A DNA stretch of 64,000 nt, taken from assembly GCF_000316665.1 (NCBI RefSeq), contig NC_019678.1:248001-312000 (forward strand), given 5' to 3'. Of this stretch, positions 49,639-59,639 are shown piece by piece; position 1 is the stretch's first letter; the number at the start of each line of letters is the position of its first letter. The notes beneath the pieces were generated by a model. It had not been told where the DNA came from and ran no database searches. It was given only the letters and a program-made list of their open reading frames with translations. The position numbers were made by a program, and so were the translations under genes. This stretch comes from Rivularia sp. PCC 7116. GTDB lineage: Bacteria > Cyanobacteriota > Cyanobacteriia > Cyanobacteriales > Nostocaceae.

Positions 49639-49836
49639 TGTTATAAAGTTAAATTGTCATATTGATTAATTAGCGATTCATGATTGTTTTGACTGCTTAA
49701 AATAGTTCTCAAAAATTAGGAAAGAAAGCCGAAGCAATATTTGACTATAAAATTTGCAACTATTTCAAGTCACTCATCACAAGTTTGCTATAGTGTTGGT
49801 TTGTTGTGGCTTAATATATACCATAAGCTCTGTGTA

Positions 49837-50187
49837 ATGAACTACGAAACCGCTCATCAATTTCTTTTAAATCAAACTATAGCAAGCGAAAGCAATTCTG
49901 ATGCGTTACTAAATCGAATGAGACAGGGGAAGCCACCAATTCCCGGTCAAATCACCTCAATTTTGCTAGCGTTAAAAGTGGTATTTGAAGCTCTGAAAGA
50001 TTCTAATCTTCTTGAAAGAGAGCTTATTTATGCTTTATACTTGTTAACTGTGAAAGCTCAGCAGTTATTTGCAGCAGGTTTAAAAGCAGGTGTAGATTGG
50101 CCTCCGCTGTTTAAAGAAGATTTGTTGAGAATCGCAAACGCAACTGAAAGTATTTTTTCTGGCGAATGGCACAACGTGCATCAATAG
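49837..50187 (+). CDS. Hypothetical conserved cyanobacterial protein
   Basis: 116 residues from ATG 49837. A longer reading from TTG 49741 adds 32 residues with no family-like character, so the shorter start is preferred. Helical and soluble: YETAHQFLLNQTIASESNSDALLNRMRQGKPPIPGQITSILLALKVVFEAL and a second half with WPPLFKEDLLRIANATESIFSGEW. In cyanobacterial genomes such proteins are often labelled dethiobiotin synthase-like without basis in sequence motifs; no P-loop is present here. Role unknown. Confidence 0.65.
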   Translation: MNYETAHQFLLNQTIASESNSDALLNRMRQGKPPIPGQITSILLALKVVFEALKDSNLLERELIYALYLLTVKAQQLFAAGLKAGVDWPPLFKEDLLRIANATESIFSGEWHNVHQ

Positions 50188-50428
50188 AATAATTGTAGTT
50201 AGATAGTTTTTAGCTGCTTGGTAATACTAAATAATATCGTTTCCGTTTTATCGAAATTATTTAGAATTTTCTTTGTATCCCTCTTCCTCTGCGGTTTTTT
50301 ATCCTAAACCGGTGCAACCGGAATTAATATAATTTACAAAAAATAATTTCTAGAATTTGAAAATATGCCGCAGTGTCTGGTTTGCTTTAATTAGGGAGCA
50401 AGATGCTCCCAACACAAATATTTTTTCT

Positions 50429-51022
50429 TTAACGATTTCGTAATTCTTCTTCTAACTTATCCAAATCGGATTTAAGGAAAACCGTCATCTGCCCTGTAAA
50501 AGCTTTACCATTTTTACCTCGGGCAACTTCTACCCAGTAAGCATAACGAGAACCTACACGTAGCTCGCCTTTTAAAGCTTCTCTAACGGGAGTTCTAGCG
50601 AAACGTGCTGCATTAATTGCGCTTTGATTGGGGTATTCATAAATTACCCGAGCGCCTTTATAATCTTGATAAACATCTAAGCCATAGATTACACGTAAAG
50701 ATTCTTTCAATTTATCCACACTCATACCATTGATGGCATCATACATAGATATGCGTTCGGTGCGGCTTTTACTGCGGTTATTAGAGAAAGTTAATTTCCC
50801 AGGTGCTGACACCATTGCCTGAAAACTGAATCTTTGAGCCGCTGTATCAGTCTTGGTGACCAAAAAGCGTTCTCCACTACGAGGGCTTAATGTAGGATGT
50901 GCCTTAATCCAAAGTTCAACATCTTCCATAGATTGTCCCGGTAAAGCCTTAGCTGCCCCAGGGCTGGATATCACAAATGCTAAAGGTAAAATTAAAAGTT
51001 GCAATAGAGATTTCTTAATCAT
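50429..51022 (-). CDS. Secreted hypothetical protein
   Basis: 197 residues with a Sec signal (MIKKSLLQLLILPLAFVISSPGAAKA, cleavage likely after AKA or ALP). The mature part is basic with conserved-looking SMEDVELWIKAHPTLSPRSGE at the front and FTGQMTVFLKSDLDKLEEELRNR at the end. No catalytic motif. Predicted periplasmic. ATG 51022. A GGGAGCAAGATGCTCCC hairpin (50394-50410) lies after the stop. Confidence 0.68.
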   Translation of the reverse strand: MIKKSLLQLLILPLAFVISSPGAAKALPGQSMEDVELWIKAHPTLSPRSGERFLVTKTDTAAQRFSFQAMVSAPGKLTFSNNRSKSRTERISMYDAINGMSVDKLKESLRVIYGLDVYQDYKGARVIYEYPNQSAINAARFARTPVREALKGELRVGSRYAYWVEVARGKNGKAFTGQMTVFLKSDLDKLEEELRNR

Positions 51023-51124
51023 TTTTCAGTTTTGAGAGTTTCTGTATATAGAATTCCCTTTTTTTTTATTTAATTAACGTTAAAGCCAGAAATTGTGATA
51101 AAGGAAGATGGGTAATGTAGCGGA

Positions 51125-51391
51125 ACCTCACCCCTTCCCTTCTCCTTAGTAAGGCTACGGTGTACACACAACTCTGCCGGGGAATATAAGTCCCCGTCTA
51201 ATAGCTAAAGTCGTCTAAAGACGACTGAAAAACTATGTACAAAATAAAACATCATACTTAGTCCTATTTATAGGACTTCTGCTATTAGATAGGGACTTGC
51301 AGTCCCTGGCGAGCAATGCTTTTAACTACTTGTATCACCGTAGCCCCTTAGTAAGGAGAGGGGTGTCCGGAGGGCGGGGTGAAGTCAATTA
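51125..51391. repeat. Composite nested palindromic element, copy 2
   Basis: Outer part: CCTCACCCCTTCCCTTCTCC...TTAGTAAGG (51126-51154) and CCTTAGTAAGGAGAGGGGTG...GGCGGGGTG (51347-51381). The inner element (51155-51345) is the reverse complement of the one at 19641-19817 with only a few differences: CGGGGAATATAAGTCCCCG, AGTCGTCTAAAGACGACT, AGTCCTATTTATAGGACT and AGGGACTTGCAGTCCCT. No gene. Confidence 0.7.
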
Positions 51392-51484
51392 ACGTACTTC
51401 ACTCAACTGAAATTAGCTACAATAATTTTGGCAATTGTAATATCTGTGGAGCTTGGCAATAGGTAATTGGTAATGGTTGATAAA

Positions 51485-52513
51485 CTAACTGCTAATCGCA
51501 ACTTTAACTACTTTCCGCTGGCGCATATCGTTAAATACTTGTTCCAAATCTTTTAGGTGACGGTTTTGGGTGATGAGTAACTCAAAAGGTATTTTGCGAC
51601 TAGAAATTAAAGATAATGCTTGTTTAACATATTCAGGGGTGTTATGAAAAACTCCTTTTAAAGTTAGTTCGCTGTAATGCAGCTGCTCCGTATTTACTGT
51701 AATTGTTGAATCGCGCGGACATCCACCAAATAAGTTAACTGTACCACCAGGACGAGCGCAGGTAATTGCTGTTTCCCATGCGCTAGGAACACCTGTCGCT
51801 TCTATAACTACGTCTGCACCAAAATCTTGCGTAAATTCTTTTACTGTTGCAGAGATATCAGCTACCTGATGATAATTAAAAGTCTTTGCAGCGCCTAGCT
51901 TTTCTGCAATTTTCAACCTTTGCTCGTTACCACCAAATAACAATACTTGGGCGGAGCAATCGCCAGCTAACTTTGCTACAAACATCAAACCTATTGCTCC
52001 ATCTCCGAGAACTACTACTGTATCTCCAGGTTTGACATTAGAACGCGCTACCCCATGTAAAACGCAAGCTAAAGGTTCAGTCATAGCTGCTAATTCTAAA
52101 GGTAAATTATCGGCAATTTTTAACAGATTATGTTTTACTATCGGCGCGGGGATTTTTAAATATTGAGCAAAAGTGCCGTTATTCCAAGTTAAATTCGGAC
52201 ACAAGGAATATTCTTGGCGCTTGCAGAAGAAACAATTCATGCAAGGTGCGGAATTATTGGCAACAACGCGATCGCCTATTTTCCAATTAGTAACACCTTT
52301 CCCTACCGACACAATTTCCCCCGCAGCTTCATGTCCAAAAAGTGTTGGTGGCTTAAGCATTTTCGCATGACCACCGCGTAACCATACTTTTAAATCCGTA
52401 CCGCAGGTAGTCGCAGCACCTACCTTAATTACAACTTCACCATCAACAGGAGTCGGATCTGCAACCGTTTCCAAACGTAAATCTTCTTTACCGTAAAGCA
52501 ACGCAGCTATCAC
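51485..52513 (-). CDS. Zinc-dependent alcohol dehydrogenase-like protein (MDR family)
   Basis: 343 residues from GTG 52513 (VIAALLYGKEDLRLE); a start 8 codons upstream would add a hydrophobic MIFWGLFI that is not family-like. Zinc: Cys and His in CGTDLKVW and GHEAAGE, structural cysteines in CMNCFFCKRQEYSLC (four Cys). NAD(P) fold: VVVLGDGAIGLMFVAKLA. Close to sorbitol/threonine dehydrogenase-like members; substrate is unclear. The region upstream is a heptad repeat block, so the promoter is near or inside it. Confidence 0.85.
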   Translation of the reverse strand: MIAALLYGKEDLRLETVADPTPVDGEVVIKVGAATTCGTDLKVWLRGGHAKMLKPPTLFGHEAAGEIVSVGKGVTNWKIGDRVVANNSAPCMNCFFCKRQEYSLCPNLTWNNGTFAQYLKIPAPIVKHNLLKIADNLPLELAAMTEPLACVLHGVARSNVKPGDTVVVLGDGAIGLMFVAKLAGDCSAQVLLFGGNEQRLKIAEKLGAAKTFNYHQVADISATVKEFTQDFGADVVIEATGVPSAWETAITCARPGGTVNLFGGCPRDSTITVNTEQLHYSELTLKGVFHNTPEYVKQALSLISSRKIPFELLITQNRHLKDLEQVFNDMRQRKVVKVAISS

Positions 52514-52539
52514 TATAAATAAACCCCAAAATATCAATT

Positions 52540-52628
52540 ACCAATTACCAATGCCCAATGCCCAATTCCCAATTACCAATTACCAATTACCAATTACCAA
52601 TTCCCAATGCCCAATGCCCAATGCCCAA
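52540..52628. repeat. Heptanucleotide repeats (CCAATTA/CCAATGC type)
   Basis: About twelve units, alternating AATTACC and AATGCCC variants, upstream of the alcohol dehydrogenase. Similar tracts occur at 24043-24090, 14098-14130 and 14690-14730. Confidence 0.8.
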
Positions 52629-52635
52629 TTCTCTT

Positions 52636-52676
52636 ATAAAAATAATAAACTCCACCCGATTTTACCAGGTGGAGCC
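52636..52676 (-). terminator. Intrinsic terminator of the zinc-ribbon gene
   Basis: On the minus strand, CTCCACC and GGTGGAG arms around TGGTAAAATCG, then TTTATTATTTTT. About 42 bases after the stop of the gene at 52718. Confidence 0.7.
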
Positions 52677-52717
52677 AAGAACTTTTTAAAAGTGAATTAG
52701 TCTTTATTTATCAGAGA

Positions 52718-52900
52718 CTAGGATCTTATAACTTGGGAAGGAACATTGGACTTTTTTCTAGCTTCAGCATCAATGCTAGCTGTTCTCAAAAGCGGAACTT
52801 CTTGCCAGCAATTTTGGCAAAACCAATAAAGCTCAGCATGACGAATATGCCTTAGCAAGGAACCACCGCAACAAGGACAGCTATTAGTTCTAATGCTCAC
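52718..52900 (-). CDS. Small zinc-ribbon protein
   Basis: 60 residues with two CxxC pairs, CPCCGG (Cys8-11 region) and CQNCWQ (about 28-31), separated by HIRHAELYWF: a compact zinc ribbon. The tail is polar and likely unstructured. Start GTG 52900, supported by a strong AAAGGAGG about 8-10 bases upstream. It lies 63 bp after the glycosyltransferase on the same strand and may be co-expressed. Function unknown; DNA or RNA contact is possible. Confidence 0.72.
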   Translation of the reverse strand: MSIRTNSCPCCGGSLLRHIRHAELYWFCQNCWQEVPLLRTASIDAEARKKSNVPSQVIRS

Positions 52901-52963
52901 AAATCTAGTCCTCCTTTAAAGAAGTTAAAAAGGTGTTGATAAAAACGCACTTTTATAAGTGAA

Positions 52964-54031
52964 TCAACATTTGATTTTTGTCGAATGAATGAAACCGTTT
53001 TTTTGAATGCGATTTTCAATGATTTTTCTGTAAATCGCTTCGTACCCATCTACCATTTTGCCGATAGTAAATGTATCTTCTACATACTTACGGCAGCTAT
53101 AACGACTGAGTTGCAAAGCTTGAGGAATTAATGATGCCATGTCTTCATGACTTTGACAGATAAAACCACTTACACCATGCTTGACAACTTCAGGAACCGA
53201 ACCCATGTTAGTTGCAATCACTGGTGTACCTGTAGCCATTGACTCAATCATTACTAAACCAAAAGGTTCTTCCCAGGTAATTGGGAATAGGGTTACACTA
53301 GCTCTTCCAAGTAACTCAGCTTTTTCATTATGAGAGACTTCGCCGAGATATTGAATTTGCTTGCCATCAATATAAGGGGCTACTTCTTGCTCAAAGAATT
53401 TTCTATCAAGGTCATCAACCTTACCTGCCATCTTTAAGTGCCAACCTGTCTGCTTGGCAATCGAAATAGCATGGTGAGGACCTTTCTGTGGAGAAAATCT
53501 TCCTAAAAATGCTAAATAGGGTGGATTTTCAGGCTCAACAACAAATGGATAATTGTTTTCATCAATGCCGTTATAAACGGTTCCAATGTAATTGAGGTCT
53601 ATCTTACGTTGGGCATTGCTGATACTGATGTATGGCTGTTTATAGTGATGGGTGTATATCTTAGCAGTATCAGGATTGAAGCTATGGTGCAGAGTATGTA
53701 CTGTCGGTGTTGTCACCAACCCTGCTGAAGCCAAAGTTAAAACACCTAAATGGGAATGAATTACATCAAATTCCGCTGCTCTTTGATAAACTTGGCTTAG
53801 TTCGAGCAGTTCGTAGGCATCATAATTGATAACATTTGGATCTAAACGCAAAGCGCGATCGCAAACAGCTTCCAACTTAGCCTCAGTAAGTGAGTCACCA
53901 GAAGCAAATAAAGTTACTTCATGACCCCGACGAACTAATTCATCGGTTAAATGACTTACTACTAACTCTATTCCTCCATAAGAAGGAGGCGGAACTCTTT
54001 CCCTTAAAGGGGCTACTTGAGCGATTCTCAT
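52964..54031 (-). CDS. Glycosyltransferase family 4 protein
   Basis: 355 residues, GT-B fold. N-terminal glycine-rich loop VPPPSYGGIELVVSHL, then VIHSHLG, LAFLGRFSPQKGPHHAI at the domain junction, and the C-terminal EPFGLVMIESMATGTPVIATNMGSVPEVV nucleotide-sugar motif (about 256-284). Probably transfers a hexose onto a lipid or polysaccharide; acceptor unknown. No membrane segment. Its upstream spacer of 838 bp separates it from the exopolysaccharide cluster. Confidence 0.92.
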   Translation of the reverse strand: MRIAQVAPLRERVPPPSYGGIELVVSHLTDELVRRGHEVTLFASGDSLTEAKLEAVCDRALRLDPNVINYDAYELLELSQVYQRAAEFDVIHSHLGVLTLASAGLVTTPTVHTLHHSFNPDTAKIYTHHYKQPYISISNAQRKIDLNYIGTVYNGIDENNYPFVVEPENPPYLAFLGRFSPQKGPHHAISIAKQTGWHLKMAGKVDDLDRKFFEQEVAPYIDGKQIQYLGEVSHNEKAELLGRASVTLFPITWEEPFGLVMIESMATGTPVIATNMGSVPEVVKHGVSGFICQSHEDMASLIPQALQLSRYSCRKYVEDTFTIGKMVDGYEAIYRKIIENRIQKNGFIHSTKIKC

Positions 54032-54869
54032 AAGTTATTTATGTTTTTGCAATTGAAAAAGTCCTTATTATATTAGGACTTCGATGTCGATTGGTTGAAG
54101 AATGAATTACTCACCAATCGAAGACTGAATTAACCGAGCAAAAAATTAGAATGATTATTTTTCTGTCTTGTTAATAAAATATAGACAGACATTCCGATTT
54201 TCTCTGGTTATCGACAATTTGTTATCAAGCAACTACATTTACCAACGTACAGGTTATTTGTTTCTCATATCATCTATCTAGGGGATCATAGATAATACTT
54301 TTTTTGGTATCTCAGGATACAGTTTTTCTGGGATATTTGACTTTTGTAACGGTGTTTCGGAGCTTTATGAGTTTTACAGAGGCTATAAAAGGAGTTAAAA
54401 GGAGGTTTGCAAATTAAAATTTTTAGGATGGTAACAGGTAATGTAGTTGTTCCAATTAATTTCCGCAATGCGAGCATCTTGCTTGTTAGTGTCGAGGGAA
54501 CCAAATGCTCGTATCACCATCTTTTTTTCCGCAGGAATGACTATAAAAGATTATAAAATTCAGTCACATACTAGTAGTCTTTTTCATTAATTCTGACGAG
54601 TAAGGATGGGAGGGGGTAGAGGGGGAAGAAGAGGTAGAGGGGGTAGAAAATATTTTAATTGCTATATACCCTTCACAATTAATGCAAAGGACTAGTAGGT
54701 AACTGAATGCGATCTCAGTAGTTTATTAGTTAATAAGCTGCTACGCATTTAATTTGTATATTCATTTGACATTAGTTAATGGCTACAACTCTTATCCCTT
54801 CTTCCTTCTTCCAAGAGTATTGTGCATTTAAAATGCACAACAGCTTACTCAATACCCAGCTTTTAATAT
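54032..54869. other. Intergenic region before the glycosyltransferase
   Basis: 838 bp with no supported gene. A 72-codon minus-strand frame (54286-54504) has Lys/Thr-rich, non-family-like content. Bases 54598-54650 are a plus-strand purine tract with GGGGGTAGAGGGGG units similar in style to 11531-11570 and 21561-21585. ATGCACAACAGC text near 54831 has TGCATTTAAAATGCA, a short palindrome. Confidence 0.5.
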
Positions 54870-57056
54870 CTATATTTTTACTGTTTCAATCGTAGTCATG
54901 TTCTCTTCCGGATACTCTTGACTATAGTAGTAATTAATATGACGCTCGTTCTTGGGTACAACTCCATTAACTACTTGCCCTAATACATTCTGACCAGATT
55001 TTTCTAGCATCTCGCAAGCAAAGGCAGCGTTAACAGAATCAACCACACCTGGACGTACCACCAACAGCACGCCATCAGCCATTTGACCTAAAGTTGCTGC
55101 GTCTGCTGCCAAGTTCAATGAAGGAGCATCAATAATTACATAATCGTAATAGGATCTAAAGCTTTCAACTAATGAAGCCATGCGCTTAGAATCTAATAGA
55201 GATGCAGGAGAAGGAGGTACCGCGCCGCAAGTCATCACATCTAAGTTATCCATGCCTTTCTTAATAGCTGCCATCACTTCAACCTGCCCCACAATCACGT
55301 TGCTTAAACCCTGTGCGTTGGGAAGCTCCCATATATGATGCTGGGATGGACGGTGCAAATCTCCATCGATTAATAATACTCTGCGTTCCATTTGCGCCAT
55401 TGAAGTCGCTAAGTTGGCGGCTACAGTCGATTTACCTTCTTGAGGTACGGAACTAGTAACAACAATTACTTTTAATTCTTTGTCCGCACTCATGAACTTT
55501 AAGTTTGCTCGCAGCATTCGGAAAGCTTCGCTGATCGGGGAACGAGGAGCATCGCGAACCATTAATGTCGGATATGCAGGTTCTAAATCCTGTTTGCTCA
55601 AAAGAGATTTCTTAGGCTTGCTAAAATCGGGTATTACTCCTAATAAAGTCAATCCCGTTAATTCTTTGGCTTCTTCTATAGTCTTAATAGATTTATCTTG
55701 CGATTCCAAAAGATACATTGTTGCCAGAGAAACCAACATTCCCAGCAAACTGGCTGATAAATAATTAATTAATGGAGAAGAAACGGGTTCTTGAGGAACT
55801 AAAGCTTCAGAAACTCTGCTAGCGTTACCAATGTTTTGATTTTCTGCAATGCTGGTTTCTTGTAACTTTTTCAACAATAGGGAATAAGTTGATTGTGCTG
55901 CTTCTACTTTACGATCCAACTCGCGCTGCTGCAGTTCTAGTTTTGGCAGATTTTCTAGTCTTTGTTTATAAGATGTTTGTAATTCTGATAAAACTGCAAG
56001 TTGATTTGTTAAACCTACAGAAGTCGATTCTAAATCGACTAATTCTCCAGCAAGTCGTTGTTTTAATTCTCCTTCTTGCAATCTGCCATCTAGCTGTTGT
56101 GCATCAACTCCCACCGTTTGACGGATTCGATTCTGCAACAAGCTTTTTAAAGCATTAAATTTACTTTCTAAAGCTATGATTTCTGGGTGAGTATTCTTAA
56201 GGACTGTACGTCTTGCTGTTAGCTGGGACTCTACTTGCTGCACTTCTTTAAGGATATCTTGCACGCCAGCAGCTTGATTCAAAGAATTCATGTTCAAGGC
56301 TTGCTGGGAATTGATATCTAATTGATTGCGAATTTGTTGACTCCGAGCGCTAATATCAGCTAATTTAGTTTTTATCTCGCCAATTTGCCCTTGTAAATTA
56401 CTTAATACTTCTATTGATTTACTTGCTTCTTCTTGTAGAGCATATACTTTATTCTTTTCTTTAAAGCGAGCTAGCTCGGCTTCTGCTTTACTTACAATTG
56501 CTTCTGCTTGAGGAAGTTGCTTTTCTATAAACTCTCTAGCAGACGTGGCGGCTTTCCTACGAGAAGACACGTTGTGTTCTAAATAAGCTGCCATTAAAGT
56601 ATTTACAACTTTTGCTGCCTGTTGAGGTTGGTTATCTTTATAGCTAACTTGCAAAATGTCCGTCTTTGCGATATCATTTACTGTTAGTTTTTCCAGAAAA
56701 TCTCCATATTCTAGGATTCTTCCATCTTCACCCCGAAGATCCAATTCTTTGATAGTCTTCTTTACCACCGGAACCGAACGTATTACCTCAGCTTCCGTTT
56801 GTAAGGGACTAGATTTACTATCCTGACCTACTGATTCTAATTTACCAATTTCGGTTCCTAAACCTGTCAGAGAAGAAGTAGTATCAGTCCTTTGAAATAG
56901 TAATTTGCCTTCGGCTATATAGGTAGGTTTTTTTAAAGAAGAAGATAATAATGAAAGCAGAAAAACTGGGAAAAACGCCGCTATACCTGGTACCCAGCGA
57001 CGTTTAAGGACTTGCCAATACTTATCAAGTGATAAGCTAGATTCTTGAGATTCCAT
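54870..57056 (-). CDS. Polysaccharide co-polymerase and BY-kinase (Wzc-like)
   Basis: 728 residues. N-terminal Wzz domain (TM about 22-40; long coiled region about 170-400), second TM about 430-450, then a cytoplasmic kinase: Walker A SSVPQEGKS (535-543), Walker A' LLIDGDLHRP (561-570), Walker B VIIDAPS, and a C-terminal Tyr cluster NYYYSQEY (about 710) for autophosphorylation. It controls chain length and export of exopolysaccharide. It lies 253 bp after the aminotransferase, on the same strand as the whole glycan cluster. Confidence 0.94.
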   Translation of the reverse strand: MESQESSLSLDKYWQVLKRRWVPGIAAFFPVFLLSLLSSSLKKPTYIAEGKLLFQRTDTTSSLTGLGTEIGKLESVGQDSKSSPLQTEAEVIRSVPVVKKTIKELDLRGEDGRILEYGDFLEKLTVNDIAKTDILQVSYKDNQPQQAAKVVNTLMAAYLEHNVSSRRKAATSAREFIEKQLPQAEAIVSKAEAELARFKEKNKVYALQEEASKSIEVLSNLQGQIGEIKTKLADISARSQQIRNQLDINSQQALNMNSLNQAAGVQDILKEVQQVESQLTARRTVLKNTHPEIIALESKFNALKSLLQNRIRQTVGVDAQQLDGRLQEGELKQRLAGELVDLESTSVGLTNQLAVLSELQTSYKQRLENLPKLELQQRELDRKVEAAQSTYSLLLKKLQETSIAENQNIGNASRVSEALVPQEPVSSPLINYLSASLLGMLVSLATMYLLESQDKSIKTIEEAKELTGLTLLGVIPDFSKPKKSLLSKQDLEPAYPTLMVRDAPRSPISEAFRMLRANLKFMSADKELKVIVVTSSVPQEGKSTVAANLATSMAQMERRVLLIDGDLHRPSQHHIWELPNAQGLSNVIVGQVEVMAAIKKGMDNLDVMTCGAVPPSPASLLDSKRMASLVESFRSYYDYVIIDAPSLNLAADAATLGQMADGVLLVVRPGVVDSVNAAFACEMLEKSGQNVLGQVVNGVVPKNERHINYYYSQEYPEENMTTIETVKI

Positions 57057-57309
57057 AAATATATTTTATTTTTTACTTTACTTTTTAGTTTTGACCGACC
57101 GATAAATAAATTTAAGTGTATCTAAGTAAAAATTTAATGATTCAATTCGGAGCGACCATAGAAATATTAATCATAAACAAGGTTAATATTTCTACCGACC
57201 AATCCCCAACAATCCCCAACAGCTAGTGATGCACCCAATGAATATTCGGATTATTTTGTGGTTATAAAAATATGATATATGATATGTGGTTTATTGGTAA
57301 AAATCCCTT

Positions 57310-58473
57310 TTATACCATAGACAAACTATCTTGAGACACTTTCTTGTTTTCATGAACTGCCTTAACTCCTTCAATCACTCTTGTCTTATCTTGATCCGTG
57401 AGATTAGAGCCGGAAGGTAAGCATAATCCCCGCTCAAATAAATATGCGGCTACCTCACCACCAACACTTTCGCATTCGGCAAATACCGGCTGCATGTGCA
57501 ATGGTTTCCACACCGGACGAGATTCAATTCTGTTTTCTGCAAGTGCAAGACGCAATCGCTCTCTATCTGCTCCGAAAGCTTGCGGATTAATTGTCAAGCA
57601 GGTTAGCCATCGAGTTGAGTAACCAAATTCAGCTTCTGGCATAAATTCAATTCCAGGAAGATTACTCAAAGCTTTCTCGTAAACTTCAAAGTTACGTCTT
57701 CTCGCTTGTACGCGCTCGCTTAAAACTTGCAACTGACCTCTACCAATGCCAGCTAAAACGTTACTCAAGCGATAGTTAAAACCAATCTGGGAATGTTGAT
57801 AGTGAGGAGCAGTATCTCTAGCCTGAGTCGCAAGGAAACGGGCTTTCTTGACTAGTTTTTCGTCATCTGAAACTAACATTCCACCACCGGAAGTTGTAAT
57901 TATTTTATTACCGTTAAATGAGTAAATTCCGATAGTGCCAAATGTTCCGGGAGCGCGACCTTTATAATTAGCTCCTAAAGCTTCTGCCGCATCTTCAATT
58001 AAAGGGACATCATACTTTTGACAAACTTCTAGAATCGGGTCAATATCGGCACACTGTCCGTAAAGATGTACCAATATTACAGCTTTGGGTAACTTACCAA
58101 TTTTGGCACGCTTTTCCAAAGCTTCCCTTAATAATTCGGGATTCATGTTCCAAGAAGTGCGATCGCTATCAATGAAAACAGGCTTGGCTCCTTGATAGAT
58201 AATGGGATTAGCACTAGCAATAAATGTTAAAGTCGAGCAAAAAATTTCGTCTCCTTGCCCGACGTTAAGCAACCGCAAAGCCAAATGAATTGCAGCTGTT
58301 CCGGAACTCACAGCCGCTGCATAACCTGCACCCGTAAGTTGACAAAATTCATCTTCAAAAGCGTCTACATGGGGACCAACAGGCGCTATCCAGTTAGTGT
58401 CAAAAGCCTCTTTAACGAAATTTAATTCTTGCTCCCCCATATGGGGTGTGGAAAGTAGAATTTGTTTTGTCAT
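57310..58473 (-). CDS. DegT/DnrJ/EryC1/StrS aminotransferase
   Basis: 387 residues, PLP-dependent sugar aminotransferase. SSGTAAIHLALRLL (about 56-69), LIEDAAEALG (Asp contacting the PLP ring) and SFNGNKIITTSGGGML with the Schiff-base Lys (about 188). Converts a nucleotide-linked keto-sugar into an amino sugar. Its ATG overlaps the stop of the GNAT gene (ATGA, 58470-58473), so the two are translationally coupled; together they would make an N-acylated amino sugar. Confidence 0.94.
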   Translation of the reverse strand: MTKQILLSTPHMGEQELNFVKEAFDTNWIAPVGPHVDAFEDEFCQLTGAGYAAAVSSGTAAIHLALRLLNVGQGDEIFCSTLTFIASANPIIYQGAKPVFIDSDRTSWNMNPELLREALEKRAKIGKLPKAVILVHLYGQCADIDPILEVCQKYDVPLIEDAAEALGANYKGRAPGTFGTIGIYSFNGNKIITTSGGGMLVSDDEKLVKKARFLATQARDTAPHYQHSQIGFNYRLSNVLAGIGRGQLQVLSERVQARRRNFEVYEKALSNLPGIEFMPEAEFGYSTRWLTCLTINPQAFGADRERLRLALAENRIESRPVWKPLHMQPVFAECESVGGEVAAYLFERGLCLPSGSNLTDQDKTRVIEGVKAVHENKKVSQDSLSMV

Positions 58474-59561
58474 TTTAATGGTGCTTGAGGAGAGCGATAT
58501 GCGGGAAAAAATTTAGAGTCAAGCAGATTGTCTACAGGAACGTTTAAAGACTTCGCTTTCATTTCCACAAGATAGCGATATTTCTGCTCATCGACTATCA
58601 GTCTTAGGGTATAAAAATTATGCCTTAATTTAGAAAATCCGGCTTTAAAGTTATAAACTGGGTCTTTTGAAGCCCCAACTCCCCCACCCAAGTGTAGATA
58701 TTGATTTCCACGCTGATGCGCCCAATATCTAGCACAATCTGTTTCTAAACTACTTGGAGACAAATCGACGAATTTGTCTTTAGTACCACCTAGGGTGCTT
58801 TGCACTATACCGCAGACTTCCGTGTATAATCCTGCACAAGCTACTTCGTTTTCATATTCAACAATACAAAGATGCAGCTTGTCACCCAAAGCTGTTCGCA
58901 TCTCTTGATAGTATGTGAAATCAAAGGAATAATATCTATCTGCTGCTTCTACCCTTCCCATCGTTTCCTGATAGATAGCAGTAAACTCATCTAAATATTC
59001 ATCAATAGGAACGAATTTTGCTTCCATTCCCAAACGCTTGCACTTATTAATTGTGCTTTTATGACCTTTTCTGGTATGAGACCATAATTGAGATTCGGGA
59101 ATTCTTAAATCGACGGAAACAGTTTCACCATTATCGGTAAATAATCCCGGTTCAAAAATTTCGTTCAAGTTTTCATTAAGTATCGGATGCATCCTAAAAA
59201 ATGCCGAACAAACTCCCTTGCTAGCCAACACATGTTTAAATTCAGACATAGCGGCTCTTGCGAAATCAGGTGTATTTGCGGCTGCTTCGCTGAGTAGAAT
59301 TCCTGGATATCCGTAGGGAGATTTGATATCGTATATTTCTTCTGCAATCAATCCTTGTGGAACTACGTTATCGCATTTTGATATTAGATAAGGAGCAAAA
59401 AATATTTTATCTCCGTCAGTAATTAAAATGGCTTCCGGTATCTGTTTATTCCGACTGGCTTCTAAAGATATATAGTTTGGTAATTGATAAACGTCATGTT
59501 TTATTTTATCTAAAGCTTCCAACCACAAGGGATTGGATAAATCGATGATTTGGGTATTCAT
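58470..59561 (-). CDS. GNAT/FemAB-type acyltransferase
   Basis: 363 residues of the FemAB-like GNAT group (Acetyltransf_6): front part YISLEASRNKQIPEAILITDGD, middle WSHTRKGHKSTINKCKRLGM (about 160-179) and the C-terminal core ACAGLYTEVCGIVQSTLGGTKDKF and LHLGGGVGASKDPVYNFKAGFS (about 298-319). Likely acylates an amino sugar made by the adjoining aminotransferase, or adds a residue to a peptide. Located in the middle of the glycan operon; stop overlaps the next ATG. Confidence 0.85.
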   Translation of the reverse strand: MNTQIIDLSNPLWLEALDKIKHDVYQLPNYISLEASRNKQIPEAILITDGDKIFFAPYLISKCDNVVPQGLIAEEIYDIKSPYGYPGILLSEAAANTPDFARAAMSEFKHVLASKGVCSAFFRMHPILNENLNEIFEPGLFTDNGETVSVDLRIPESQLWSHTRKGHKSTINKCKRLGMEAKFVPIDEYLDEFTAIYQETMGRVEAADRYYSFDFTYYQEMRTALGDKLHLCIVEYENEVACAGLYTEVCGIVQSTLGGTKDKFVDLSPSSLETDCARYWAHQRGNQYLHLGGGVGASKDPVYNFKAGFSKLRHNFYTLRLIVDEQKYRYLVEMKAKSLNVPVDNLLDSKFFPAYRSPQAPLK

Positions 59562-59639
59562 AGCTATATATAAAGATGATTTTTCTATTCAAAGACAACA
59601 GGAAAAATAAATTTTTCCTGTAATGATGTAATTAATTTT

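Noticed and set aside
54286-54504. 72-codon minus-strand frame
   Set aside because: Composition and lack of motifs or ribosome site suggest chance in an AT-rich spacer.
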